The notes: generated from the sequence alone by a model not told the origin. Shown: positions 1-8,758, counted from the first letter of the stretch. The stretch is DNA of 15,696 nt from Bacteroidaceae bacterium (GCA_017558165.1 JAFYWE010000180.1:1-15696); one strand, 5' to 3'. Numbers and translations are program-made.

Positions 1-10
1 AAGATAAGTT

Positions 11-58
11 TAGGCACCAGCATCCTCTATCAAGAGTGAATCTGGTGCCTATTTTTTT
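11..58 (+). terminator. Rho-independent terminator of an off-window upstream gene
   Basis: A perfect 10-bp stem pairs TAGGCACCAG (11-20) with CTGGTGCCTA (42-51). A small inner hairpin (CTCT 25-28 with AGAG 33-36) sits in the loop, and a run of seven T follows at 52-58. The T run lies on the plus-strand side only, so it should end a plus-strand transcript that begins left of the window. Confidence 0.8.
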
Positions 59-59
59 A

Positions 60-135
60 GGTGAATCATAAAAGATAAAGTTGCGCAAATGTGAAACTTG
101 GTTGCTTTGAGCGCAACTGTTGCGCAAAAGGTGTT
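60..135. other. Short intergenic stretch with repeated TTGCGCAA palindromes
   Basis: No gene is supported here. The 8-bp palindrome TTGCGCAA occurs at 81-88 and again at 120-127. The second copy is also the right half of an inverted repeat, GCGCAA (111-116) CTG TTGCGC (120-125). No promoter-like sequence was found next to them. Confidence 0.35.
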
Positions 136-180
136 GAAGAAAAAGAAAAATGCTTCTACAAATGTTTGTATAAGCATTTT
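136..180 (-). terminator. Intrinsic terminator of tRNA-Pro
   Basis: Reading leftward from the tRNA 3' end, a long hairpin forms. The outer arms 172-180 and 147-155 pair over 9 bp, a single C/T mismatch follows (156 and 171), and the inner arms 165-170 and 157-162 pair over 6 bp. A T-rich tail follows on the minus strand (complement of 136-146). It starts only 4 nt beyond the mature tRNA end. Confidence 0.85.
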
Positions 181-184
181 CTTG

Positions 185-259
185 TCGGGATGACTGGATT
201 CGAACCAGCGACCACACGCCCCCCAGACGCGTACTCTAACCGGGCTGAGCTACATCCCG
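185..259 (-). tRNA. tRNA-Pro (anticodon GGG)
   Basis: The minus strand folds into a complete 75-nt cloverleaf. The acceptor CGGGATG pairs with CATCCCG and is followed by discriminator A. The D arm is GCTC/GAGT, the anticodon stem CGCGT/GCGTG has two G-U pairs, the loop is CTGGGGG, and the T arm contains the standard TTCGAAT loop. The anticodon GGG is at 224-222 and reads CCC/CCU proline codons. The 3' CCA is not encoded and must be added after transcription. A matched promoter lies just upstream and a terminator just downstream, so it is a single-gene transcription unit. Confidence 0.95.
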
Positions 260-274
260 CTCTGTTTGCGAGTG

Positions 275-305
275 CAAAGGTATGATTTTTTTGTAAATAA
301 ACAAA
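275..305 (-). promoter_or_regulatory. Bacteroidota-type promoter of tRNA-Pro
   Basis: On the minus strand a -33 TTTG (305-302) is followed after 19 nt by an exact -7 element TACCTTTG (282-275). This matches the known Bacteroidota consensus TTTG-N19-21-TAnnTTTG. The predicted start point falls a few nt before the tRNA 5' end at 259. Confidence 0.85.
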
Positions 306-429
306 ACTATTTCGCGTAATCTTGAAAATTAATTTCCTGCGGTACGCAGTCGGGGCATTGCCTGTTGTTATGGAATCTGGTGTTTGTGAGCCGTTATATA
401 ATAAATTATATAAAATTAATATCTAATGT

Positions 430-460
430 TTTGTGCGTATTCTCTATTTTTGTTTATTTG
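430..460 (+). promoter_or_regulatory. Possible promoter of the CotH-family gene
   Basis: TTTG at 430-433 is followed after 19 nt by TTTATTTG at 453-460, which has one mismatch to the -7 consensus TAnnTTTG. A competing exact -7 match, TATTTTTG, lies at 445-452 but has no -33 partner. The surrounding 390-480 is very AT-rich. Either would give a leader of about 70-80 nt before the start codon at 539. The choice between them is uncertain. Confidence 0.35.
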
Positions 461-538
461 CGTAATTAATGTAATTTATGGGGTACTGCAGTCATGTGTG
501 CTGTGGCCGCGGTGTATAAAATTTCATCTAAATAGATT

Positions 539-3500
539 ATGAAAAGGCTTTTGTTGTCAATTGTTCTTGCTCTCGTCTCTTTCATCGGGATGTCGGCCCA
601 GAATTGGTCTGCCACATTGAACGGTTCACATGGTCTTCCCGGAACCATTGAGACCAGTGTAGGCAAGGAGTTCTATTACTATCTGTCTCCGCTGTTGTCG
701 CCAGGGAACGCAACGGACAAGATCAGGATTACCGTGGTGGAGACCGTTACAAACGAGACTCCCAACGGTAACAATGTGGTATTTGCGTTGTCGGAGCTCA
801 AGGTATATGATGAGTATGGTAAGGAGATATCCTATAAGGCATCGTCGAATGCCGACCACAATACCCTTTCCGGCAGCAAGGATGGCGATGGCCTGCCGGC
901 TTTGAGCGATAACGACGTGTCTACCTATTTCCACACAATGTGGATGGGGGGCAATGCTGTTGCCGACTATCATTACATTGATCTTGAGCTCAATGAAAGT
1001 ATCAGCAGCTTTTTCCTGCAGTGGTGCACTCGCCTCGGGCAGCCCAAGAATAATCCAACGGTGGTAGGCATCACTTTGGGTACCGATTATGTCTCAAATG
1101 CAGACAATGCCGGCTTTGAGCTTGGTGCGGCTGTCTCTAAGGTGAGTGAGCTTGAGGCAAATAACCAGCTGTTCGTGCTCAAGAGTAATGCACAGAAGCA
1201 TTTCACCACTTCGTCGGGAACCACATACACGGGTAGCGGTCCGCTTTATATGCGTTATGCCGAGGAGGGTGATGTGGAGCCGTCGCTCATCAACGTGATG
1301 CAGCTCATTCCGTGTGGAGATGGACGTTATCTTGTCTATTGGCCGGTGTCGGGCAAGTTCCTCGCGAACTCCTCGGCAGCCTATAGTGGAGTGAATGGCT
1401 GGCAGTATAGTACCAGTGATTTCAAGGAAGCTGCAATGGTGAGGCTGACTGCCGTTGATGGCGGGTACTTCGAGATGCAGTACGATGGTGAGGATTTCTC
1501 GACTTCCGTTACGTTCTACATCGGTGCCGAGTTGCGCGATAATGTGAACTCCAAGATGAAGACCTTTGACCTTGAGCACAAGCAGGCTCTTGAGAAAGGT
1601 GACTACACAATGGGCTACTCGTTGCCGGTGGCGTTCAACTGGTCGATATACAAGGCGTCGGTTGACGATGCAACCGTTGCCGGGCTGTCGATAAGCATCG
1701 CCCTGCTGGCTGAGTCCTATCTGCGTCCTGTCGTTGACAAGGCTTATGGCTACCTCAAGACCTATTCCGACCATAGCGGTTACTGCAACGGTGAGGACAG
1801 CGCTCTTGAGGCGGCTCTTGTTGCCGTTGAAGGTGCATACGCCAAGATGTCTACCGTTGCCGATATCCTGTCGGCCGAGGAGAACGTCCAGCGCGCACTG
1901 TCCAACTATATGGCCGTGGGTGTTGATAAGTATATGGTACAGGTAAATGACATCCTGGCTTCGGCTGAATTCTCGCAGTATCCATATGCACCCGGGACAT
2001 ATCCCGAGACCTCGCGCTCAATTCTCAATGAACTGCTCGAGGTCATTGCCGATGCCAAGGAGAACGCAGGTGTGTACACGGCGGCGCAGTATGAGTCGAT
2101 CTTCACACAGCTTGCGAACGGAATAAACGGCTTCCTCTCTACAAAGGTAGAGGGCGGCACAGACCCCGATGAGGGCGAGGGTGGTGGTAACGGCGGTGCC
2201 GTTGTCGAAGGCGAGACTGTCTATGTATATCTTGCCGACGGTTCTGTCGATGCTTTTTCGCTTGCATCGCTCGACGGCAACTATTATGTCGAGAACGGCA
2301 GGCTATATTTCCCTGTAAGCGGTGGCGATGTGGTTTACTATGAAGAGGCCGAGTATGACAGCTGCTCAATGGTGGGTCCGCAGTTGCCTACTATGACATC
2401 GTTCAAGTTCAACAACAAGTATAACCCAAACCTCAATGTCGATGCCGAGGCTGCAATTGTAAGTGAAAACATGTTCTTCCAGCTCAACTCTATCGGCAAG
2501 TGGCTCACTGCAAGTTTCAATCTCAGCGACAACAAGGCTGTGGCCTATGTTGATACAGTGCTGCAGGAGAGCAAGGTCACACGTCAGGATTTCGCAAAGA
2601 CCGTGACATATACCGTGACCTATCCGGGCTACAACATCGTTGAGCGCGTGAAGGTGCAGGACGAGGTTTGGACCGACCCTTCTCTTGAGGGTGAGGTGGT
2701 TGAGGTGGCGCTCAAGGCCGATATGCTCTCAACCAACAAGCCTGCGAACGACTCGAGCCAGGGACTTGCCAACCTGCTCGACGGTAACCCCAACACAATC
2801 TTCCACTCGACATGGGGCAGTGCCAACAACTCTACACTCAATGTGAACGCATATATCTCCATAGACCTTCCCGAGGCTCTTGATAAGATACAGCTCTACT
2901 ACAAGTGTCGCCCCAGCAAGGGATACAACCCGTTGGAGTGGGAGATCTATGCAAGCAATGGCAATGAATGGACACTTGTACGCACCCTTGACTACATGAA
3001 CGACAATATGCCTACCGGCGGTTCCGGCCAGGAATATACATCGCCCACAATTGACCTCAAAGGGCGTTATTCAAAGCTCAGGATACTGCAGACAAGGGGC
3101 GAGTACTCGAAGAACCATCTCGCGCTCTCCGAGCTGCGTGTGTACAAGGTGAACGAGGCTACAGGCAAGGAGCCCGAGAAGATACAGGATGCGGTGTACG
3201 AGAACCGTTACAGGCCTTTCGGACGCAACTACAATGTCTCCGTCGAGTGGCTTGCCGACAATGCCGTGTCAGTGCCGCGAATCGACATTGACATCGAGGG
3301 CGGTGCATTCGTTACCAGCAAGAGCTATTACCTGAATGCCAACTTCCGCATAACCGGCTATGGCCTGTATGATGACTTCGAGCAGGCGGTGCAGATCAAG
3401 GGTCGCGGTAACTCAACCTGGGGTTACTCAAAGAAGCCTTACCGTCTGAAGTTCGAGAATAAGGAGAAACCATTCGGCCTTACAAAGGGCAAGAGCTGGG

Positions 3501-5233
3501 TTCTGCTTGCCAATGCCCAGAGCGGTGCCCTAATGGCAAATGCCATAGCAATGAAGGCGGGTCAGATGGCCGGTGCCCGGTATACCAACCACATCATTCC
3601 TGTAGAGCTCTACATGAACGGTACATATATGGGTAGCTACATGTTCACCGAGAAGGTGGGTATGGGAAACAACAGCGTGGATATCGATGAGGCTCTCGGA
3701 TATCTGCTTGAGCTTGATACGTATACCGATGAGACAATCACCCGCATTGGCGAGTACAAGCTCCCCGTGAAGGTGAGCGAGCCTGATCTCACAGAGCTCA
3801 GCAAGGATTCGGCAAATGTGCGCATGAACCGCATCATCGATGACATTGAGGAGCTCTCTACAGCCGTGTTCTATGGAAATGACCTTGAGAAGGTGCTTGA
3901 TATCGATGCTACAGCACGTTTCTACCTTGCCAATGATCTTGCCCTGAACCAGGAGATAAATCACCCCAAGAGTACATTCCTGTTCAAGGATGAGAGTGCT
4001 CCCGACGGCCGTATCACCTTCGGACCTCTGTGGGATTTCGACTGGGGCTTTGGTTATGAGGGTAGCGGAAGCTACTGCTACAGGGGCACGAATTCAAGCG
4101 TGATCAACAGTTCTATGGCCGCGCACGGATTCTGGAAAGACTTGACACGCCACAACATATTCAAGAAGCATTATTACAGGGCGTGGAAGGAGTTTGTGGA
4201 GAATAACTCGGTACAGGAGTTGCTCGACTACATTGACGACTACTATAACTATGCCGAGAGCTCATTCCAGAACAATGCGACCCTTTGGGGTAGTGGAGGC
4301 CGCTTCCAGAGGAGCGATGCCGACCGTGCGAAGGAGTGGGTGAAGGAGCGTGCCGAATACATCTACAATAACCTTACCGAGTTCGATATCGATGACCTCA
4401 TCTATGCGCTTGCAGGTGATGTAAACTGTGACAATGCGGTGACAATCCACGATGTGGCGCTTGTCATGGCATATCTCGACGGTATTGACCATCCTGAGTT
4501 CAACATAAAGAAGGCCGATTATGACGGTGACGGTTATGTCTATGAGGAGGATGGCGAGGCCATTGCAGATGTCGTGCTCAGTGCCGATGCTCCGTCAGCC
4601 ATGTACTGGTATACAACTCCTGTGGCCGCAGGCCGCTATTACGGCAAGGAGTTTGCCCTTGAGCAGGGCGTGGACGCGGTTGTTCCATTGAACCTGTTGA
4701 GCTACAGCGATGAACCGTATAATGCCATCCAGTTCGACATCAAGGTGCCCGACGGTATCTTCGTGAACGACATCACAGCCGGCGACGTCCTTGCAAAGCA
4801 TGTCTTCAACTATGCCCAGCTCGATATGAACACGTATCGCGTGGTCGCATATACCATGGATAACTCTACCTTCACCACCGGTGATGATGTGGTGGCCAAT
4901 ATTGACCTCATGACAACCGATGTTATTGAGGAGAGCGCACGCAAGATTGAGATATGCAATGCTTATGCCGTTGATAAGGCCAACGACGAGGTTCGCATGG
5001 ACGATGTGGCGCTATTGTTCACCGAGGCTACAGGTGTTGGTGATCTCTATGCAACCGTTGCCGTCAATGGTGGCGAGTGTGTGGTCATAACAGCTCTTGA
5101 GGCGCAGTCTGTGGCAATCTACTCTGTTGACGGAAGACTTGTGCGTAAGCTCAACGTGACCGAGGGTACTACACGCGTGGCATTGCCTGCGGGTGTGTAT
5201 TTAGTGAATGGAGAGAAGGTGATTGTTTATTAA
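539..5233 (+). CDS. Secreted CotH-kinase-family protein with discoidin-like, dockerin, cohesin-like and T9SS sorting domains
   Basis: This 1,564-residue exported protein begins with a signal peptide (1-20, cut after MSA). An N-terminal discoidin-like region spans about 30-190. A helical region near 389-460 may be FIVAR-like, and a Gly/Asp/Glu-rich linker lies near 538-558. An Ig-like stretch (about 570-720) precedes a clearer F5/8 type C-like domain (about 724-872). The CotH domain (about 920-1200) shows GRGNSTW (955-961), KKPYRLKF (965-972) and GPLWDFDWGFG (1162-1172). CotH proteins are atypical kinases first known from Bacillus spore coats; their substrates in Bacteroidota are unknown. A dockerin-type repeat pair has intact calcium loops at 1294-1305 and 1327-1338. 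A cohesin-like beta domain (about 1363-1490) follows, then a type A T9SS sorting tail (about 1506-1564, with IYSVDGR and LPAGVYLV). I infer secretion across the outer membrane and surface attachment. The ligand is unknown. Confidence 0.85.
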   Translation: MKRLLLSIVLALVSFIGMSAQNWSATLNGSHGLPGTIETSVGKEFYYYLSPLLSPGNATDKIRITVVETVTNETPNGNNVVFALSELKVYDEYGKEISYKASSNADHNTLSGSKDGDGLPALSDNDVSTYFHTMWMGGNAVADYHYIDLELNESISSFFLQWCTRLGQPKNNPTVVGITLGTDYVSNADNAGFELGAAVSKVSELEANNQLFVLKSNAQKHFTTSSGTTYTGSGPLYMRYAEEGDVEPSLINVMQLIPCGDGRYLVYWPVSGKFLANSSAAYSGVNGWQYSTSDFKEAAMVRLTAVDGGYFEMQYDGEDFSTSVTFYIGAELRDNVNSKMKTFDLEHKQALEKGDYTMGYSLPVAFNWSIYKASVDDATVAGLSISIALLAESYLRPVVDKAYGYLKTYSDHSGYCNGEDSALEAALVAVEGAYAKMSTVADILSAEENVQRALSNYMAVGVDKYMVQVNDILASAEFSQYPYAPGTYPETSRSILNELLEVIADAKENAGVYTAAQYESIFTQLANGINGFLSTKVEGGTDPDEGEGGGNGGAVVEGETVYVYLADGSVDAFSLASLDGNYYVENGRLYFPVSGGDVVYYEEAEYDSCSMVGPQLPTMTSFKFNNKYNPNLNVDAEAAIVSENMFFQLNSIGKWLTASFNLSDNKAVAYVDTVLQESKVTRQDFAKTVTYTVTYPGYNIVERVKVQDEVWTDPSLEGEVVEVALKADMLSTNKPANDSSQGLANLLDGNPNTIFHSTWGSANNSTLNVNAYISIDLPEALDKIQLYYKCRPSKGYNPLEWEIYASNGNEWTLVRTLDYMNDNMPTGGSGQEYTSPTIDLKGRYSKLRILQTRGEYSKNHLALSELRVYKVNEATGKEPEKIQDAVYENRYRPFGRNYNVSVEWLADNAVSVPRIDIDIEGGAFVTSKSYYLNANFRITGYGLYDDFEQAVQIKGRGNSTWGYSKKPYRLKFENKEKPFGLTKGKSWVLLANAQSGALMANAIAMKAGQMAGARYTNHIIPVELYMNGTYMGSYMFTEKVGMGNNSVDIDEALGYLLELDTYTDETITRIGEYKLPVKVSEPDLTELSKDSANVRMNRIIDDIEELSTAVFYGNDLEKVLDIDATARFYLANDLALNQEINHPKSTFLFKDESAPDGRITFGPLWDFDWGFGYEGSGSYCYRGTNSSVINSSMAAHGFWKDLTRHNIFKKHYYRAWKEFVENNSVQELLDYIDDYYNYAESSFQNNATLWGSGGRFQRSDADRAKEWVKERAEYIYNNLTEFDIDDLIYALAGDVNCDNAVTIHDVALVMAYLDGIDHPEFNIKKADYDGDGYVYEEDGEAIADVVLSADAPSAMYWYTTPVAAGRYYGKEFALEQGVDAVVPLNLLSYSDEPYNAIQFDIKVPDGIFVNDITAGDVLAKHVFNYAQLDMNTYRVVAYTMDNSTFTTGDDVVANIDLMTTDVIEESARKIEICNAYAVDKANDEVRMDDVALLFTEATGVGDLYATVAVNGGECVVITALEAQSVAIYSVDGRLVRKLNVTEGTTRVALPAGVYLVNGEKVIVY

Positions 5234-5257
5234 TTAAGCTGTTGATCCAGCGTGGCT

Positions 5258-5328
5258 GTCATGCTGAACATAGTGAAGCATCTCTATTTAGTACACTCTT
5301 GAGATCCTTCACATTCGTTCAGGATGTC
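5258..5328 (-). repeat. Palindromic intergenic repeat, copy 1
   Basis: The left arm GTCATGCTGAACATAGTG (from 5258) is the imperfect inverse of the right arm ending at 5328, so the 71-bp element can fold into a long hairpin. Read on the minus strand it matches the first 57 nt of the copy at 14216 at about 50 positions by hand alignment, including the loop core TACT(A/G)AATAGAGAT. It separates the CotH gene from the reductase and ends 42 nt before the reductase start. It may also stop transcription leaving the CotH gene, for which I found no separate terminator. Confidence 0.8.
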
Positions 5329-5370
5329 CCATTGAAAACGACATTTTAAGCCATGCTCATTACTTATTGA

Positions 5371-6378
5371 ATGCTTATGAAAGACTACATAGCTTCTGAT
5401 AGCCGGTACAGCACTGCCGATAGCCTGTATTGCCGATGTGGCAACAGTGGCGTGCTGTTGCCTAAACTGAGTCTCGGGTTCTGGCAGAACTTCGGGGCCG
5501 ATGCTTCTTATGACAATTGCCGTGCGATAGCCCGTCTGGCCTTCGACAGCGGAGTGACCCATTTTGACCTTGCCAACAACTACGGCCCTCCTCCGGGTGC
5601 AGCCGAGGAGATGGTGGGGCGTATGCTCAAGGAGGACTTCCGTCCTTACCGCGATGAGCTTTTCATCGCTACTAAGGCGGGTTATGATATGTGGGCGGGG
5701 CCTTATGGCAGCTGGGGCTCACGCAAGCACCTCATGTCGAGCCTTGACCAGAGCCTGCGCCGTCTGGGGCTCGATTATGTCGATCTCTTCTACATCCACC
5801 GCTATGACCCTGTGACGCCTCTTGACGAGACCTTACAGGCGCTTGTGGATATCGTGCGTGCGGGCAAGGCGTTGTACATCGGTATCTCGCGCTGGCCGTT
5901 GAAGGCGCTTGAGTATGCCAACAGTTTCCTGCGTGCCAACGGTGTGCCTCCGCTCATCTTCCAGGGACGCCTGAACCTGCTTGACAGGGCTGTACAGGAT
6001 GATGGTGTCACTGACTATTGTGCCGACAACGGGCTTGGCTTCATCTCGTTCTCGCCGCTTGCGCAGGGTCTGCTTACATCGCGCTATCTTAACGGCGTGC
6101 CAAGTGACTCGCGTATGGCACGTGCCGGCTCTCTCAAACCCGCCATGCTCACCCCCGAGCTGCAGGAACACCTGAACCGTCTTGATGCCATTGCCAAGGA
6201 GCGTGGCGAGACGCTTGCATCGCTCTCGCTCAAGTGGATTCTTGCCCAGCGTGGCGTTACATCGGTCATTGTGGGTGCGCGTACTCCCGAGCAGTTGAAA
6301 GAGTCTCTGCGTTGCGTGGAGTCACCGCTTGAGGGCGCATCGGAGATACCTCTCTATCCTCATAAGGTATTCCAATAA
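5371..6378 (+). CDS. yghZ: Aldo/keto reductase, YghZ (L-glyceraldehyde 3-phosphate reductase) type
   Basis: This 335-residue cytosolic NADPH-dependent reductase has the complete AKR catalytic tetrad: Asp66, Tyr71, Lys102 and His143. Its signature stretches FDLANNYGPPPGAAEE, KAGYDMWAGPYGS, SPLAQGLLTSRYLNG and SLDQSLRRLGLDYVD closely resemble E. coli YghZ/Gpr (AKR14), which reduces L-glyceraldehyde 3-phosphate and methylglyoxal. That substrate is carried over by family membership and is not shown here. The length is near the family's (about 346). Two starts are possible: the ATG at 5371, or the one two codons later at 5377, which would give MKDYIAS. No clear promoter was seen in the 137-nt gap, which is mostly repeat copy 1. 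The C-terminus ends before the usual helical tail of E. coli YghZ. Confidence 0.9.
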   Translation: MLMKDYIASDSRYSTADSLYCRCGNSGVLLPKLSLGFWQNFGADASYDNCRAIARLAFDSGVTHFDLANNYGPPPGAAEEMVGRMLKEDFRPYRDELFIATKAGYDMWAGPYGSWGSRKHLMSSLDQSLRRLGLDYVDLFYIHRYDPVTPLDETLQALVDIVRAGKALYIGISRWPLKALEYANSFLRANGVPPLIFQGRLNLLDRAVQDDGVTDYCADNGLGFISFSPLAQGLLTSRYLNGVPSDSRMARAGSLKPAMLTPELQEHLNRLDAIAKERGETLASLSLKWILAQRGVTSVIVGARTPEQLKESLRCVESPLEGASEIPLYPHKVFQ

Positions 6379-6388
6379 CAAGTGTATA

Positions 6389-6436
6389 ACAACAATAAAA
6401 GGCTGTGTCCGCTTGGACACAGCCTTTTATTGTTGT
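6389..6436. terminator. Bidirectional terminator between convergent genes
   Basis: A perfect 22-bp stem (6389-6410 with 6415-6436) closes a 4-nt GCTT loop. The GC-rich core GGCTGTGTCC is flanked by A-rich and T-rich arms, so each strand has a T-rich 3' side. It sits 10 nt after the reductase stop and 12 nt from the stop of the convergent S46 peptidase gene, so it can serve both. Confidence 0.9.
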
Positions 6437-6448
6437 ATGTGATTCCAA

Positions 6449-8629
6449 TTATCTCAATGCTGGCAAAGCCACGGTGCAAGGAACTGCCTTTGTGACGATG
6501 GTCATCTCGTCGATGAGGCGCTTGCAGTTACCGAGCTTCTCGATCACGAAGAGCACGTAACGGATATCGACGTTGATACAACGCTGGAGGTTGTCGTCGA
6601 AATTGATGTCACCGCTGAGTGACTCCCAGTTTCCGTCGAATGCAAGACCGATGAGCTCGCCGTCAGCGTTGTATACACCGCTACCGCTGTTGCCGCCGGT
6701 GATATCGTTGGTGGTAAGGAATGCGACAGGCATCTCGCCGTTTGCCATTGCATAGTGACCGAAGTCCTTAGCCTCGTAGAGCTCCTTCAGACGTGCAGGA
6801 ACGATGAACTCGCTGCTGTTGGGGTCCTCTTTCTCCATTACACCCTTGAGGGTTGTGTAGTAGTCGTATGTAACGCCGTCCTTTGGCTGGTATGACTTCA
6901 CATTACCGTATGTGAGACGCATTGTGAAGTTGGCATCGGGGTATACAGGAGCGCCGTTTGCCATCTCCATGAGACCCTTGAGGTATGTCTTGTGGAGTGG
7001 GTTCATTATCTTTGCGAAACCAGCGTTCTTCTCCGAGAGCTCGTTGTATGACTGGAACACAGCCTTGCGGAGCAACAGTGCAGGGTCGTTCTCGAACTTC
7101 TTGAGTGATGGCTTCTTGAGGAACTTCTTCAGGTTAGCCTCGCTTGCAAGGATTGAGTTGTCATATACGTGGTCGATGTACTTCTCGAGGTTGCCCTTGT
7201 ACTTTGCATATACCTCGTTGAGGTAAGCGTTGCGCTCCTCGGGCTTTGTGAGCTTGAAGTAGAGAGGGAGAACCTCCTTCGCAATACGGCGGTCAATCTC
7301 GTGGATGTAGTCACGGTTGTGCAACCAGTTGTAGATGTTGTTCATTGTCTCCTCAATCTTTGATGGGTTCTCAAAGATTGCCTTCTCGTTCATTGAGAGG
7401 TTACGGTAGATGAACTCGACATTGCTGATGAGCTCTGATGTGAGTGTAGAGAGGTATGTAGTGCGGTTCATCTCCTCAACGCAAGCGTTGATATTCTCGA
7501 CAACGTTAACAAACTCGCTCTTGCCGTTCTTCTGTGCCCAAGCCTTGAATGCAGCCTCCTCAACAAGCTTTGTCTCGACAACCTTGTTGTCTACAATAGC
7601 CTTGTTCATACCGATAGAGTTCTTCCAGTAGTTGCTGATGCGTGCCTGCTTGTTGGCATACTTGATGGCGATGTCCTCGCTCTTTGCCATCTCCTCACGG
7701 ATGATCTTGAGTGTAACGTCGCGCATTGCGATGCGTGGCTCGTTGCTCTGGAACATTCTCTGCTTAACCTCGTCGCCTGTGAGGTAACGTGATGTGCTGC
7801 CTGGGAAGCCCATGATCATAGCGAAGTCACCGTCCTCGAAACCTGCCAATGAGATGTTGTGGTACTTTGGTGTGTTCAAGGGAACGTTCTCCTTGCTGTA
7901 TGCCGCAGGGTTGCCGTTCTTGTCGGCGTAGATACGGAACACAGAGAAGTCACCTGTGTGACGTGGCCACATCCAGTTGTCGGTCTCGCCACCGAACTTA
8001 CCGATAGAGTTCGGTGGAGTAGCTACAAGGCGTACGTCGGTGTATCTCTTGTAGTATACGAGGTAGTACTTGTTGCCCTCGAAGTAAGGGAGCAACTGTG
8101 CATACATGTACTCCTTGCCCTCGATGTTGTCGGCCTTGAAGAGCTCGTTGCCGACCTTTGCCAATGCCTGACGGTTGAATGACATCTCCTCGGTGAGCTC
8201 ACCGCTGTTGATGCGCTTGTTGATCTCGTCTGTAACGTCAGTGATCTTTACTACGAACGTGAAGGCGATGTCCTCGCATGGGAGTTCCTCCTCGTAGCTC
8301 TGGCTCCAGAAACCGTTGTGCAGGTAGTTGTGCTCTACTGTACTGAGCTGCTGGATGAAGCTGAAACCGCAGTGGTGGTTGGTGAGTACAAGACCCTTTG
8401 GAGAAACCACCTCACCTGTACAGCCACCGCCGAAGATACCGATGGCATCCTTCATAGATGGTGCGTCAGGTGAGTAGATGCCGTCAACAGACATCTTGAG
8501 ACCCTGCTTGCGCATCTGGTCCTCGAGGTTCTGCTGGCGCATGAGCTGCAGCAGCCACATGCCCTCATCGGCCATCATCTGTGGAGTGAAAAGCACTGCA
8601 AGGAGCAGTGACATGAAAATTTTCTTCAT
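6449..8629 (-). CDS. dpp7: S46 family dipeptidyl-peptidase (DPP7-like)
   Basis: This is a 726-residue serine exopeptidase that removes N-terminal dipeptides, probably in the periplasm. A signal peptide covers about 1-20 (MKKIFMSLLLAVLF, cut near MMA). The triad follows the S46 pattern: His86 in TNHHCG, Asp227 in WPRHTGDFSVF and Ser648 in GGNSGSGV. The residue 18 after the catalytic Ser is Gly666 (in FDGNWE). In studied S46 enzymes Gly here goes with hydrophobic P1 preference (DPP7 type) and Arg with acidic P1 (DPP11 type), so I infer DPP7-like specificity. Length fits the family (about 700-720). A TATCTTTG -7 element lies upstream at 8673-8666 and the convergent terminator lies downstream. 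Peptide supply for an amino-acid-using anaerobe is the likely role. Confidence 0.95.
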   Translation of the reverse strand: MKKIFMSLLLAVLFTPQMMADEGMWLLQLMRQQNLEDQMRKQGLKMSVDGIYSPDAPSMKDAIGIFGGGCTGEVVSPKGLVLTNHHCGFSFIQQLSTVEHNYLHNGFWSQSYEEELPCEDIAFTFVVKITDVTDEINKRINSGELTEEMSFNRQALAKVGNELFKADNIEGKEYMYAQLLPYFEGNKYYLVYYKRYTDVRLVATPPNSIGKFGGETDNWMWPRHTGDFSVFRIYADKNGNPAAYSKENVPLNTPKYHNISLAGFEDGDFAMIMGFPGSTSRYLTGDEVKQRMFQSNEPRIAMRDVTLKIIREEMAKSEDIAIKYANKQARISNYWKNSIGMNKAIVDNKVVETKLVEEAAFKAWAQKNGKSEFVNVVENINACVEEMNRTTYLSTLTSELISNVEFIYRNLSMNEKAIFENPSKIEETMNNIYNWLHNRDYIHEIDRRIAKEVLPLYFKLTKPEERNAYLNEVYAKYKGNLEKYIDHVYDNSILASEANLKKFLKKPSLKKFENDPALLLRKAVFQSYNELSEKNAGFAKIMNPLHKTYLKGLMEMANGAPVYPDANFTMRLTYGNVKSYQPKDGVTYDYYTTLKGVMEKEDPNSSEFIVPARLKELYEAKDFGHYAMANGEMPVAFLTTNDITGGNSGSGVYNADGELIGLAFDGNWESLSGDINFDDNLQRCINVDIRYVLFVIEKLGNCKRLIDEMTIVTKAVPCTVALPALR

Positions 8630-8665
8630 AATGTTATCTTTTTAATTAATAATTGTTTCTGTCTG

Positions 8666-8673
8666 CAAAGATA
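8666..8673 (-). promoter_or_regulatory. Probable -7 element of the S46 peptidase promoter
   Basis: An exact TATCTTTG is followed by GC on the minus strand, 36 nt upstream of the S46 start codon. I could not find TTTG at the expected 19-21 nt upstream; that position is A-rich. The gene is separated from plsC by a hairpin, so it needs its own promoter. Confidence 0.6.
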
Positions 8674-8758
8674 CATCAAAAATGGTCAATTTTTTTAGAC
8701 AAAATGTAATAATTTTGACAAAAAGCGTGTCATTCGGGCAAGATAGGGGTATAAAGCA

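Noticed and set aside
91..285. Open reading frame of 64 codons on the plus strand containing MTGFEPATTRPPDAYSNRAE
   Set aside because: It is the antisense of tRNA-Pro and its terminator. This peptide pattern is a familiar false gene call produced by reading the reverse strand of tRNA genes.
1094..1774. 226-codon reading frame opposite the CotH gene
   Set aside because: It lies fully inside the well-supported CotH coding region, has no recognisable motif, and is explained as a shadow of biased codons on the other strand.
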